From NCBI GenBank assembly GCA_907165135.1, contig OU015569.1, positions 7,316,501 to 7,380,500 of the forward strand: 64,000 nt of DNA. Direction: 5' to 3'. Numbering within the stretch: the stretch's first letter is position 1; each line of letters starts with the position of its first letter. This document shows, piece after piece, positions 21,634 to 32,789 of this stretch. A program made the position numbers and the translations under genes. Origin of the DNA: Oikopleura dioica. Taxonomy: Eukaryota; Chordata; Appendicularia; Copelata; Oikopleuridae. A model generated the notes under the pieces. The model searched no databases and was not told the origin of the DNA. It worked only from the letters and a program-made list of their open reading frames with translations.

Positions 21634-24600
21634 TTACTTTTTCTGGTCATTTTTTGAATTCTTCTTTGCTGCATTTAGCAGGTCTTTTTTCAGCTCGGAT
21701 GAGACATCTTTTGACGAAACATATACAGCTCCTTCTTTCTTTTCTTTTTGCGTTCCTTGGAAACAGCCGAGATTTTTCTTGCGACGAGCTTTTTCTTCTT
21801 GTTTCTTTTTATGACCTTTCTTCCTTTCAATCTTTTTCTTCACTGCATTTTTTGCTGCTCGCTTCAATCCTCTCTCGCTCATTACGAAGTCCAATCTTGT
21901 AGCAATCGCTTCGAAAGTTTCGGACTCCGATGTATTGTAGATCAATGTGCCAATGGCACATTGAGCTTCTGTTGTCAGGGTCATGAATGGAATAGCTTTC
22001 GCTAAAAATAAATTATCATAAAACATCGATAAAATGAAAATTACATTTGTCAATAAGTGACCGAGATATCAACAAGCTATGATAACTTTCAACGAAGCTT
22101 GTAATTCCAACGTTTATCAGAGTCCCCAACCATTGATCGTTCGCGAAGTACTTGCTATTCATCGTCGAAATAAAATTCTTGAAAACATCTTGTTTCCAAT
22201 ATTTTTTTTGGACTTTACAAAGTTTTATTTCATAATAACGCAAAAAAGCCCCTTGGTAATCATGTGCTTGATCAAAAAATAATCAAGACATGATCACCAA
22301 GGGGCATTCTTCTAAAGAAATTCAAACTTTCCTCCGCTGATATTCAAGATGGGCTCGTTCTCCTCGCAATAAGAGTCGCGAATGCATTCGCTATGATCTC
22401 CAATGCAATGTTTCCAAAAAGTGTTGAATTTCTTCTTGATCCCTTCAACATCATTGGAAGTCGGATCAAAATACAGTTCTTTCAGAACTTTTTTGACAAT
22501 ATATTGTCCACTGAATTTTATTTTATCCAGCAAGTTCAAGGTAGAACCAATTTTTGGAACGGATTTTTATGGAAAGGGTTTTGATTGGCGAGTAGGCCAA
22601 ATACAGCAATCTTATTGGTAATTCAAAAATTCACTTCCAAAAATTAGTTTAGTCCCAAGTTCAGGGGTCAAAATACCAGCAAAATCCTTACTAACCCGTT
22701 ACAAAATTTGTACATGGCGTCATGCCCGAATACAGTTGCGCCAAATAGTTTGGAAGCTCCACAGATGATTTTTGCACCGTTGAAGAAGTTTTTTCCAAGA
22801 TGCGCTAGTATTAATCAGTTTATTTTTCATTGAACGCAAAAAAGCCCCGTAGAGAAGCTTTTTCGAGAAACAAATCCCAAAAAAACTTCCCTACGGGGCT
22901 TAGAAAAATAAACCTTTATCGCGCTGCAATGTAATTTTATCGGCCGAAACAATCGAGTCTCCGATTTTTTTTCCAATGGGAAGCTCATCAAATTCACCAT
23001 ACTTCCAAGGAAGTCGGAATTTCACATCGCCGTCCAAGGCGATTTTCAGCGGAGTAGGAGCAATATTGGCAAGGGGTCGGAGAATGGTGCTTGCGATCCT
23101 TGAAAAGGCTATGCCTTCAAGTTTTGCAGCTGTTGTATCAGCAATATGCCCCAGCGCATTTTCAAAATTCGTATTTTTGGATTGCGGGCGCTTTTGAACA
23201 GTCTTGGCAAGAGTTGCTCAATAAATATTCTTGCGCTCTTTACTCGGAAGAAAAAGTGGTGAAATACAAACGAGAACTGGCAATCAGCAGTTTCTACGAA
23301 TTCGGCTCCAACAAGATACTTAGTATTTAGCAACTCTGTCTGTCCACATATGAGAGGAGATTCACCGGGCAATTTTCCCATAAGAGTGAAAAGACAACCC
23401 GTTGAATGATGCCCTCGGTTAGGCTTCACAAGTTTCAAATTTGTTGAAAGAAAAAGACTGTATCACTCGAAAACTGGCGGCTTTGATAAGAAGCTTTCTG
23501 TTTGCCAAGAATACACCAGCGAAATTGTCAAAATGGGAATCGAATTTGAAACTCTAAATAGAATCCATCTCCCATAAATTCAACCTCTACGCCAGCTTTG
23601 ATTTTATCCGCAAATTTCGATCGAGCATCACGCATATTTTCTTCGCCCAATTTTATGATGACTTTGTTGACGGAATCATGCATCAAAGTCATCTTTTTGG
23701 ACTTGAAATTGATGTCTTCATAAGCACCATTTTGTTTCAAAACGCCGAAGTTGATGAAATCGGAAAATCTAATTTATAATATTTACAGTAATAAAATCAT
23801 AAATGTCTATTCTTTCTACCTAGCGAAATTTGTGAAACCAATACCGCTGGTTTTTAGTGCCGCGAGAACCATTTTATTGAATTGTTCTCGTATGTTTTCA
23901 TATTTGAAAGACCAGCCGCAATTGCAATCAACCCAAAAAATGCGGCGAACGAAAGAAGTTGAAGAGCATCTAACCCTTAGATCGAAGCCTGTTCGAAAAC
24001 TTTTAATTGATTTTTAGAGCGCTAAAGAAAGCTTCTAAGATTTTACAATCAGCAAAATAAGAAAGAGAACTACTCCAATAAGCATTATAAAAATGACACA
24101 ATAATCGACCATTCCTATACTTCAATCATCGGTCGTTGACATTCACACGGCAGGACGCTCCATGCTCAAAAACTGCATTCATAACTCCAGTGAAACACTC
24201 CATGTTTTGAAGAAAGTTGGATTCCTAAAGATCGTAAAGAATGAATTCTGTAAGCGGTCGATTATAGTTTTTCATTTTCCTTATTCATCATTCACAAATC
24301 ATCTTATTTTGAAATGAGTAAATCTGTTAGACAAGAAAACGAAAGAAATTGTCAACTCGAATAGCTCTTCTTCTGGAAAATTATATATTTCTCGCTTGAA
24401 AGCGATTGTGCTTTTCTTTCAGATTAGAATGCATGCTCAAAATTGAATTTCTACCATGGCGCTTACTTGTTCAACATAGGTGTAAGAAGGACTTCTGAAG
24501 TCCGTGGAATCCTGGCTTGATTTTGAATTTTCTGATTTTTCGGATCTCTGGGAAGGAATTCTTTCCTCCGATGTTTTATTCTCTGTTTTTGGCTTTCTTT

Positions 24601-24658
24601 TCAAACCCGATTTTCTTCTTGAATTTCTTTTATTTCTTGTATTATGCTTATTTCCCAT
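21634..24658 (-). CDS. Mutator-like transposase (spliced, some exons unresolved)
   Basis: The N-terminal exon (24658-24467) is a Lys/Arg/Ser-rich leader, MGNKHNTRNKRNSRRKSG, typical of these transposases. Supported later segments, in order, are: an exon near 24415 (KSTIAFKREIYNFPEEELFE); the block with DCNCGWSF and NKMVLAALKTSGIGFTNFA; a first catalytic-type motif EFMGDGF (about 23566); RGHHSTGCLFTLMG; and an ALDGD second Asp motif (about 23032). These are followed by AHLGKNFFNGAK, FWKHCIGDHSEC and GITSFVESYHSLL, then a basic Lys-rich C-terminus ending at 21634. Several junctions are clean GT-AG. The parts around 24000-24250 and 23400-23560 are not resolved, and a premature stop there cannot be excluded. 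Two introns contain stem-loops. Confidence 0.65.
22248..22305. repeat. Stem-loop A inside a transposase intron
   Basis: GCCCCTTGGTAATCATGTGC (from 22248) is mirrored at 22283-22305, giving an imperfect stem of about 23 bp and a loop of about 12 nt. Downstream in the minus-strand sense it is followed by TTTTTTGCGTT. It lies between coding blocks of the minus-strand transposase. Confidence 0.75.
22844..22899. repeat. Stem-loop B inside a transposase intron
   Basis: GCCCCGTAGAGAAGC (from 22844) pairs with its imperfect complement ending at 22899. It shares the flank AACGCAAAAAAGCCCC with stem-loop A. It lies in a 109-bp minus-strand intron, 22913 down to 22805, with a GT donor and AG acceptor that keeps the transposase frame. 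Confidence 0.78.
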
Positions 24659-24689
24659 TTTGAAAAGTAAAAATAAAACTGCGATACCC

Positions 24690-24749
24690 GCTCTATATAG
24701 ACACAACTACAGACAAACCGACACAAAACGACACAAAACGACACAAAAC
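24690..24749. promoter_or_regulatory. Divergent promoter with TATA box and GACACAAAAC repeats
   Basis: A palindrome-like TATATA at about 24693-24698 sits between the minus-strand transposase start (24658) and the plus-strand ATG (24750). Three tandem copies of GACACAAAAC-like decamers directly precede the plus-strand ATG. This suggests one bidirectional promoter for both frames. Confidence 0.5.
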
Positions 24750-24899
24750 ATGGACCAAGAGCCAAAGAAAATCTTCCAAACCGTCGTCGATCATTTTGAG
24801 CGCAGCTCGGATAGAAATGCAGCGACGGCGCGAGTCACGCGCCGAGCGAGAAATCATTACTTTTTTCAGTCAATAAGCAAATTTTTTCTAGTTGATTAA
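24750..24899 (+). CDS. Short basic frame in the transposon, divergent from the transposase
   Basis: Forty-nine residues starting MDQEPKKIFQTVVDHFERSS. There is an Arg-rich middle (TARVTRRARN), then a stop after KFFLVD. It may be a first exon, since a CAG occurs before TCAATAAG at about 24870. No family is recognised. Its position next to a TATA box is the main support. Confidence 0.35.
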   Translation: MDQEPKKIFQTVVDHFERSSDRNAATARVTRRARNHYFFQSISKFFLVD

Positions 24900-25167
24900 T
24901 ATTTATTAACTCAGTCGCCGCTGTATTTTTAAGACCCTGAACTGTTTATATTTTATATTTAAGAAAGAAAAAAAAATAAGGGTTTCGCTATTTTTTGGTT
25001 GAAAGACGACCCCACTTTGACGCGATTTTCCCAAATTTTTTTCAAAAAAAATTTTTTTCTAGTTTTCGCCGCTGTATTTTTCAAAGGCATTTCTAGCCAC
25101 CTGACCAATCAGAATTTTTCTATCAAAGCGGGTTTTTCCGGAATTTTGGTTGAAAAAATCCCGATTC

Positions 25168-25182
25168 TCGTCGACCCCCCCC
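25168..25182 (-). repeat. Right terminal inverted repeat of the TTAA transposon
   Basis: TCGTCGACCCCCCCC followed by TTAA at 25183-25186. The adjoining inner bases (CCCGATTC) recur at the right end of the small element at 32016-32177. Confidence 0.82.
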
Positions 25183-25276
25183 TTAAATTTTGAATAATAA
25201 AATCTATTCCTGAATTTGTTGCGTCGAGAAAAATACTACTCATGCTCTAGGATTAGAACTCGGGCATTAATCGAAA

Positions 25277-27149
<1,873 letters not shown>

Positions 27150-27913
27150 TTGCCGTAGCTGTCCACTGATTCGCTTCAGGAAATTCCAAAGAGCAGTTTT
27201 TAACTGCTATATTTTAATGTGTAAAATATCATTCATTCTCGAGCATAGCTTGTAATATATAGTCATGTAAACTAGGTCTATCAGCTCAAACGGAAAGCAT
27301 AGAAATGAACACTACGCCCCGTCGAAGTCGAATTCAGACCTCGTTTATGTACAGTTCTTTATCTTCAAATTCAAACCTTCTTTCCTTCACCTATTCTGGG
27401 AGGGGCTTTCTACTAATATCCTCTTCATGTTCTTGGTTAGCATCCCAGTTCCCTAGTTCAAACATGTTCCGCAATTCTTCCTGAAACATAACCGAACCAA
27501 CACTATTATCATGACGTCAACATACGCATTTTCTCCCACGATTTCTTAGTAATCGAAACTGCTTAAGTTGACATTCATTTATATTGTAACTTTAAATATT
27601 ATTGCGGCTTACGCTCGCCAATTACCACATTACGCATGAATTAATCAAGGATAAACACTTTCATTTCGTACTTATCTTCAGCCTAGACTATGGCGCTAAA
27701 AGCTCAATCATCTTAATTCTTAGATGCTGGTCGTTTTAGAGCCAGTGTCTCTGTCCCTCATCCCCCTGATTTATTTTCCCTTTGGATGTTCAAATGTGAG
27801 ATTTCTAATATTCTTTAGCTTTTATGCCTTTCGTTCAAAATTATTTGAAAAAGTGACTTCCTGAAGTCAAATGAAAGATTGTTTTCAGAATTTATTTTAT
27901 CGGATTAGGCTAA
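27150..27913. other. Intergenic 764 bp between VPS4 and USP12/46
   Basis: AT-rich with no supported gene. It presumably contains the VPS4 3' UTR and the next promoter. Confidence 0.4.
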
Positions 27914-29374
27914 ATGATCCGGGGTCTGTGGGGGAAGTTTTTTCCACCAGACCAGGACCCTGAGACGCCGAAAATCGATGCCACTCATCACCACGGACTC
28001 ATCAACTTCGGAAACACATGCTACTGCAATTCTGTTCTACAGGTAAATCGTCCTCATTAATCTCAAATTACTGAATTATTAGGCCTTATATTTCTGCGAG
28101 CCCTTCAGAGAACGAGTGCTGGAGTATCGGAAGCAGTCTAAGAAGACAGATGGCTCTCTGATTTGGTGCCTGGCGGATCTCTTTAATCAGCTCTCTGCAA
28201 AAAAGAAGAGGCAGCCGATTAAGCCGACAAAGTTCGTTCATATGCTCAAGAAAGAGAATGATGCCTTCGACAATGTACTCCAACACGATGCTCAAGAATT
28301 CCTCAATTTTCTTCTCAATCACATAGGCGATACGCTTAGGGATGAGATCGTTCGCACCCACAAAGTGAGCCACGCACAATCCGACAACGCGCATCAGCAT
28401 AACTCCCATTGCGACTATCAAGAAACTTGGGTCCACGAGCTCTTTGAGGTGCATTTCATATAAATATTTATATAATGTATGTTGGTGGTTTATCTAATAT
28501 TTCGAATAAATTGACATCTATTCTAGGGAGTGATGACTAATGTGACAAGATGTCTACGTTGCGAATCTGTGAATCAAAAGGATGAGCGATTTCTTGATTT
28601 ATCCGTCGACATTGAGCCCAATACATCTATTAATCACTGCCTTAAAAGTTTCAGTGCCACAGGTAAGCATAACGGAAACGTTGATTGGCCCACTAACGCA
28701 GCTTCAGAAACACTAAAAGGTGAACACAAATATTACTGTGAGGTGTGTTGTTCAAAGCAAGAAGCACACAAAAGTTTGGAAATCCGAAGCTTTCCGAAAG
28801 TTCTTGCCCTGCACCTCAAACGATTCCGCTTCGAGGACGGAGCACGCAGCCATATGACAAAACTGAGTTATAGGTAGACTCTTTGGATTGCATTGAAACT
28901 GATCCGACTTCTTTAGGGTTGTTTTTTCTAGACAATTACGCATTCCTTCTTCAAAATACTCGAAAGATGACGGAAGTACTATTTTGTACGAGCTTAACGC
29001 CGTTGTTGTACATTGTGGAAAAGAAATCAATCGAGGTCATTACATAACGCTCGTGAGGGCTCATCCTAACCACGATCAGTGGCTGGTGTTCGACGATGAA
29101 GAAGGTATGCGTTAAACTTTGATCCAATCGGGTAAACTGATTCTTAGTGGACTTTCTGCCGCAAGCGGAGTTGGAGACTTTCTTCGGTCTGACTGATTCC
29201 AGCGCCGGACGAGGCAACCTGGAGTCGGCCTACATTCTTTTTTACGAGCGCGTCAACGAAGAGGAGCGCGCCAAGAAAGAAAGTAAGCAGAACGCGGGCT
29301 CAGGCGACTCCTCGGCCAAATCAGCGAAAGAAGGGAAGAAGAACAAGAAGCAGCAGCAGCACTCATCTGATTAG
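27914..29374 (+). CDS. USP46: Ubiquitin carboxyl-terminal hydrolase of the USP12/USP46 type
   Basis: Exons 27914-28042, 28083-28448, 28527-28662, 28708-28873, 28917-29104 and 29148-29374 give 403 residues. The catalytic Cys box [13 protein letters not shown] (Cys36), the [12 protein letters not shown]-type block, two zinc-binding CxxC pairs (CLRCE and CEVC) and the His box NRGHYI are intact. [10 protein letters not shown] and TKLSYRVVF match the family. USP12/46 enzymes deubiquitinate histones and signalling proteins together with UAF1/WDR48. The model drops a frame-preserving 45-bp intron (28663-28707) so that [15 protein letters not shown] aligns with the family. The C-terminal Lys/Gln-rich tail ([12 protein letters not shown]) is longer than in vertebrates. 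USP12 and USP46 are vertebrate paralogues, so the symbol is generic. Confidence 0.94.
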
Positions 29375-30158
29375 ACCCGCTCAATTGCTTCATTCTTTCC
29401 ATTCTCTTTTCATAGCATAATGATAATAATTTCGATATTATAAACTATGATATTTAAGTATTCTAATTAAGCTCATCAAGGCTTTGAAACATACACGTCC
29501 TATCCTCCTTGTATTCTTCACCCATCTTTTCGATTTAACTATATTTCCAGCGCCGTTGATTGATTTCCTTCCGTAGTGATAAGACACGAGCTCTAGATCG
29601 TTGGTAGGGGCGAAAATCCCCTTAGTAAAGAACACACTTACCAAATCCAAAATTCGCTTTCGCGCTGCTCTTTGCTCGATTTATCAAAAGAGCTGCATCT
29701 CTAATTAGCTCAATTTTTGTTTGAAAGTTAGTGAAAGTGAACAAACGGCTGTACAATCTTTCAGCTTAGCTCTAATTGGTCTTTATTTCCTCTAGAAGAT
29801 TATATCTTTCTTTTTCATTCTTTGGCATTCTGTTTTACGTTACATGGTTTAATTATGGCTCACCAGGAAATCTATTATTTGAAACACAGTAATCTAGCTT
29901 CAACTCTCCTTGCCTCTGATTTGTATATGCTTGAATAATTAAAGACTTTAGATCGGAGCAATTCCCATTCAAAACTGTTATTTCTCGCATGAGCCCTAAT
30001 TATCAAACTTATAAAGAACGACAAACATTGATTCTACAAATGTTTTCCTCTAGTTGATTACAGCTCACTGCTTTGCTGTATATAATTATTATTGATGTTT
30101 ATTTATATAAGCAAATTCATGATTAACTCAAGTTCAACAATACAAATATTCTGGTTAA
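29375..30158. other. Intergenic with no gene seen
   Basis: A 784-bp AT-rich stretch after USP12/46. Short frames only. Confidence 0.4.
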
Positions 30159-30289
30159 CCCCTATACTCGAAGTGGCATTCTGCCTACGATCCCACTAAT
30201 CCCTGATTAGTTGAGATCATGATCCGCGGTTTATTATTAGCGCTTATTTCCACGTAATCGACTAAAATTGTACACTTCGGGTATAGGGG
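30159..30289. mobile_element. 131-bp MITE with TTAA-like target site
   Basis: The ends CCCCTATACTCGAAGTG (30159-30175) and its complement (30273-30289, one mismatch) form the inverted repeat. The flanks are TTAA (30155-30158) and TTGA (30290-30293), consistent with a TTAA duplication carrying one substitution. No gene is inside. Confidence 0.65.
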
Positions 30290-30572
30290 TTGACCCCTAT
30301 AACCGCGAAAAATAAATTACTTCAATCAAAACGTTTTGATAATTTCAAAATTCGAAAAGAGTTTCTGTTTTGGAATGAGCTTTTATTGCAAAATCGCATG
30401 TGTCGTCGCAGGTGTGGCAAGCAGGGGAAAGAGAATCGAAATTTTCTTCAAAAATATCTTGCAAAAGAAAGAACGAAATCTTTGAAATCTTTTTTTTTTT
30501 CAAATTTATTGATTTTTTATGTTTGCAGATGATAGAAGAAGAAAGTTTCATCAGTGGGATGCTTTACGTGTG

Positions 30573-31661
30573 CTACTCGTGAATTCTGATCATTTCATCG
30601 ACATCGAAGTATGACCGGCAGTGAGGACAGTTACCATCGTAGCGTTCGCCTGCGAGAATTTGATCGAAGCAGGACCTGCAGGCAACATGGCCGCATCTAG
30701 TAAGGGCGTATTTACGCCTTGCAAAATTGTCGCCGTACTTCTCCAAGCAAACTCGGCAAATCGTAGTGCCTAAAATAAAACTATGATTGGCATTTTAAAA
30801 CGGTTATTACCTGAGCTCTCATCATCACCCTCGTCATCATCCCTGTTGGTGAGGGCGTGATATTCGTAAGACAGTTGCTTGTATCGCATGGACACCTTGT
30901 CCATCGCTAGATTTCTTTTCCTAAGCGTTTGTTCCGCGGTTCCCTGGGCTCTCTTTTTCTCTTCCAATTCTTTGTCAGTCTCTTGAATGCTCTTCAAGGT
31001 TTTCTCAACGAGCGATCTACGATTTGCTTGAAGACTCTCCAAGCTTTCAATCTTCTTTCTTATCTTCTCAGATTCCTCCTCCGCTTCTATTTTATCTCGC
31101 TTGGTTTCCTCTTTCATATTCTTGACAACATGCAGTTTTTTCTTCTGGGCTTAAAGATTTATGAGTATTTATAAATAGTAATTACTAGATCAGATAAAAT
31201 TTCGAATTATAAATTTCTACCTTTCTCATTCTCTGTTAACCATGTAGAAGCCTTCTCGCAGCAAGCTCCAACATAGAACTGCCAGAAGGTGATTCTCTCC
31301 GACTTGCAGCTTCCCTCAGTAGAGAATACTGGGCACTTGAACTCTGCATCGGAGTCTTCGAAATTTCCGTTTTGAGTAAGGAGATCGACGTGTGTCTTTT
31401 TGCGCAGGTTCTGCATAGTCTCCCGTTGTCAATTTTCATAGTCTCTTCAGGTACTCTGAAATGTTTAAAGTTAGAATTAAAACTTTCGCTCTATCAATCT
31501 TACCCATCGCACTCTGACCCGTCGCATTTTCCGAATTCTCCATAGGATGTTACGGAACCGGGATGAACCACCTCGAAGTCATCAGGCTTCTGAATTCTGA
31601 TCTTCTTTGGCGATGGTGCAGATTCGGGAGCATCTTCTAGAGTACGAGACCTGAGTTTCAT
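30573..31661 (-). CDS. RING-finger protein with coiled coil
   Basis: Minus-strand exons are 31661-31504, 31455-31221, 31149-30811 and 30769-30573. The first exon has a Cys motif (FGKCDGSECDG). The third encodes a long charged helix (about 100 residues beginning QKKKLHVVKNMKEETKRDK) predicted as a coiled coil, then an acidic DDDEGDDESSG. The last exon is a C-terminal RING, ICRVC, CGHVACRSC, CPHC, ending FDVDEMIRIHE. A C-terminal RING after a coiled coil suggests an E3 ubiquitin ligase. Exon 31455-31221 needs a frame change inside it: one frame carries GRLCRTCAKRH and another carries FKCPVFSTEGSCKSER. An unrecognised non-canonical intron or a sequence error probably lies there. The exact family is unknown. 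Confidence 0.72.
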
Positions 31662-32015
31662 AATGAATTTCAATTTTTAAGGTTTTTGTTGTGACACGGA
31701 TTGTTTTTTCTGCCGATTCATTGGTCTGAAGGCGCATTTATACATGAGCCCTATCCAAAGGAGGGCGCCAGATGCTGAGAGTCCCAGCCTGAGACCTCCA
31801 ACCGAGCATCCAACCGGAGGTTAGTCGAATTTGCTGATGTTTTGATGATTATCTCTACCTCACATTTAACAAAAAAACTTATTCTTTTTCTAACTAAATG
31901 TTGTGTATTATATATAAGAAATCGTTTTTATTTTAATTTATATTATGTCAAGTTCTCTCGATGTTAATATACTAACCAGCTGAGATTATCTAGTATCTTA
32001 GATATCGTATACGAT
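31662..32015. other. Intergenic upstream of the RING gene
   Basis: A 354-bp stretch with no gene seen. Confidence 0.35.
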
Positions 32016-32177
32016 GGAGGGGTCGACGAGTATTTTTTGTACTTATTGAGTTTCGCCATTTTCGTTTTATTCTTGAAACAATTTCTTTCTTCCTGAACAG
32101 TCAAAATTTTCCTATCTATTCAGAGTTTTACGCATTTTCGGTCACGGAAATCCCGATTCTCGTCGACCCTCCCCCCC
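32016..32177. mobile_element. Small MITE related to the 4-kb TTAA transposon
   Basis: The left end GGAGGGGTCGACGAG (32016-32030) and the right end CTCGTCGACCCTCCCCCCC (32159-32177) form inverted repeats. They share GTCGACGA plus a G-tract with the 4-kb element. The inner right sequence CCCGATTCTCGTCGACC matches the right end of that element exactly. I could not find a clear target duplication, so it may be an old or truncated copy. Confidence 0.6.
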
Positions 32178-32524
32178 TAAAGCCAGCGGGAAAATTCTCT
32201 CGATTCCTGAATCCCTTCCGGCTCTTCCTTATTCCTCTTTTCGTTCACTTTTTACTTAGATTTCTGTTCTCCAGCAGTGAATATTTAAGAAAAGACCTAT
32301 CGTAAATGTTATTTCTATCGATAGTTAAATTGGAATCAAGGAAGAAAGTCTGCTAGACGGCGCTTATCAGTGTGGTCCCAGTCTGAGTCATCAAGTCCCT
32401 TAATTATCCAATCGGGATAAAATTTTAATACGCAGGCGTAAACTGAACTTCAAAACATGGCTCTCACAGCTTGCGCTTTACCCGTGTTGTTCGTTTCACG
32501 GCCTCCATTTTTCTCTAGAACCGT

Positions 32525-32557
32525 CACGTGATGTTGTTAGGGACCGGGGTATATAAA
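32525..32557 (+). promoter_or_regulatory. E-box and TATA box upstream of the HSF-type gene
   Basis: A CACGTG E-box at 32525-32530 is followed by TATATAAAG at 32549-32557, about 235 bp before the ATG at 32790. This is one of the clearest TATA boxes in the window. It implies a 5' UTR of roughly 200 nt. Confidence 0.55.
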
Positions 32558-32789
32558 GCTGTGATTCGCCGAATTTCATCATTAGAGAGAAAACAGAGAA
32601 AACGCTCACATCCCTTTCACATTTTTTTCGATTCTTGCTGCTTTACCTTAAAAACTTGAGGGCAGATGAATATTCATCAAATTTTGACAGAAAGTGCAGC
32701 TGTACATTACCTTTGCTGTTTAATTCCTGATTTCAAGAACCAAACTACAAAATTTAAAATATCTTCAGCAGTTAAGAGAACCACGAGTG

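Larger units (their letters stand above)
21117..25182. mobile_element. 4.07-kb TTAA-flanked DNA transposon encoding a Mutator-like transposase
   Basis: Perfect 15-bp inverted ends, GGGGGGGGTCGACGA (21117-21131) and its complement (25168-25182), are bordered by TTAA at 21113-21116 and 25183-25186. Inside, on the minus strand, lies a multi-exon gene with the conserved pattern of Mutator-like transposases found in cnidarians and tunicates. A short plus-strand frame diverges from the same promoter. The TTAA duplication is not what is usual for Mutator elements (9-10 bp), so the superfamily is uncertain; Kolobok is an alternative. The element sits between the proline-rich gene and VPS4. Confidence 0.8.

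Noticed and set aside
21634-22053. A stand-alone Lys-rich protein on the minus strand
   Set aside because: It is the C-terminal exon of the transposase; the upstream GT-AG junction (SLIDK to SKAIPF) joins it in frame.
22248-22899. The two stem-loops as viral-type or bacterial-type transcription terminators
   Set aside because: They lie between coding blocks that join in frame after splicing, so they are intronic and not gene ends. There are no viral hallmark genes in the element.
24324-24335. CTGTTAGACAAG, whose complement resembles the end of the Oikopleura spliced leader
   Set aside because: Only about 11 bases match, there is no GT after it and no leader-length match. It is better explained as a polypyrimidine tract plus acceptor inside the transposase gene.
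21117-25182. The 4-kb element as a polinton or virophage relative
   Set aside because: It is too small, with no capsid, polymerase or packaging genes. The only recognisable protein is a transposase.
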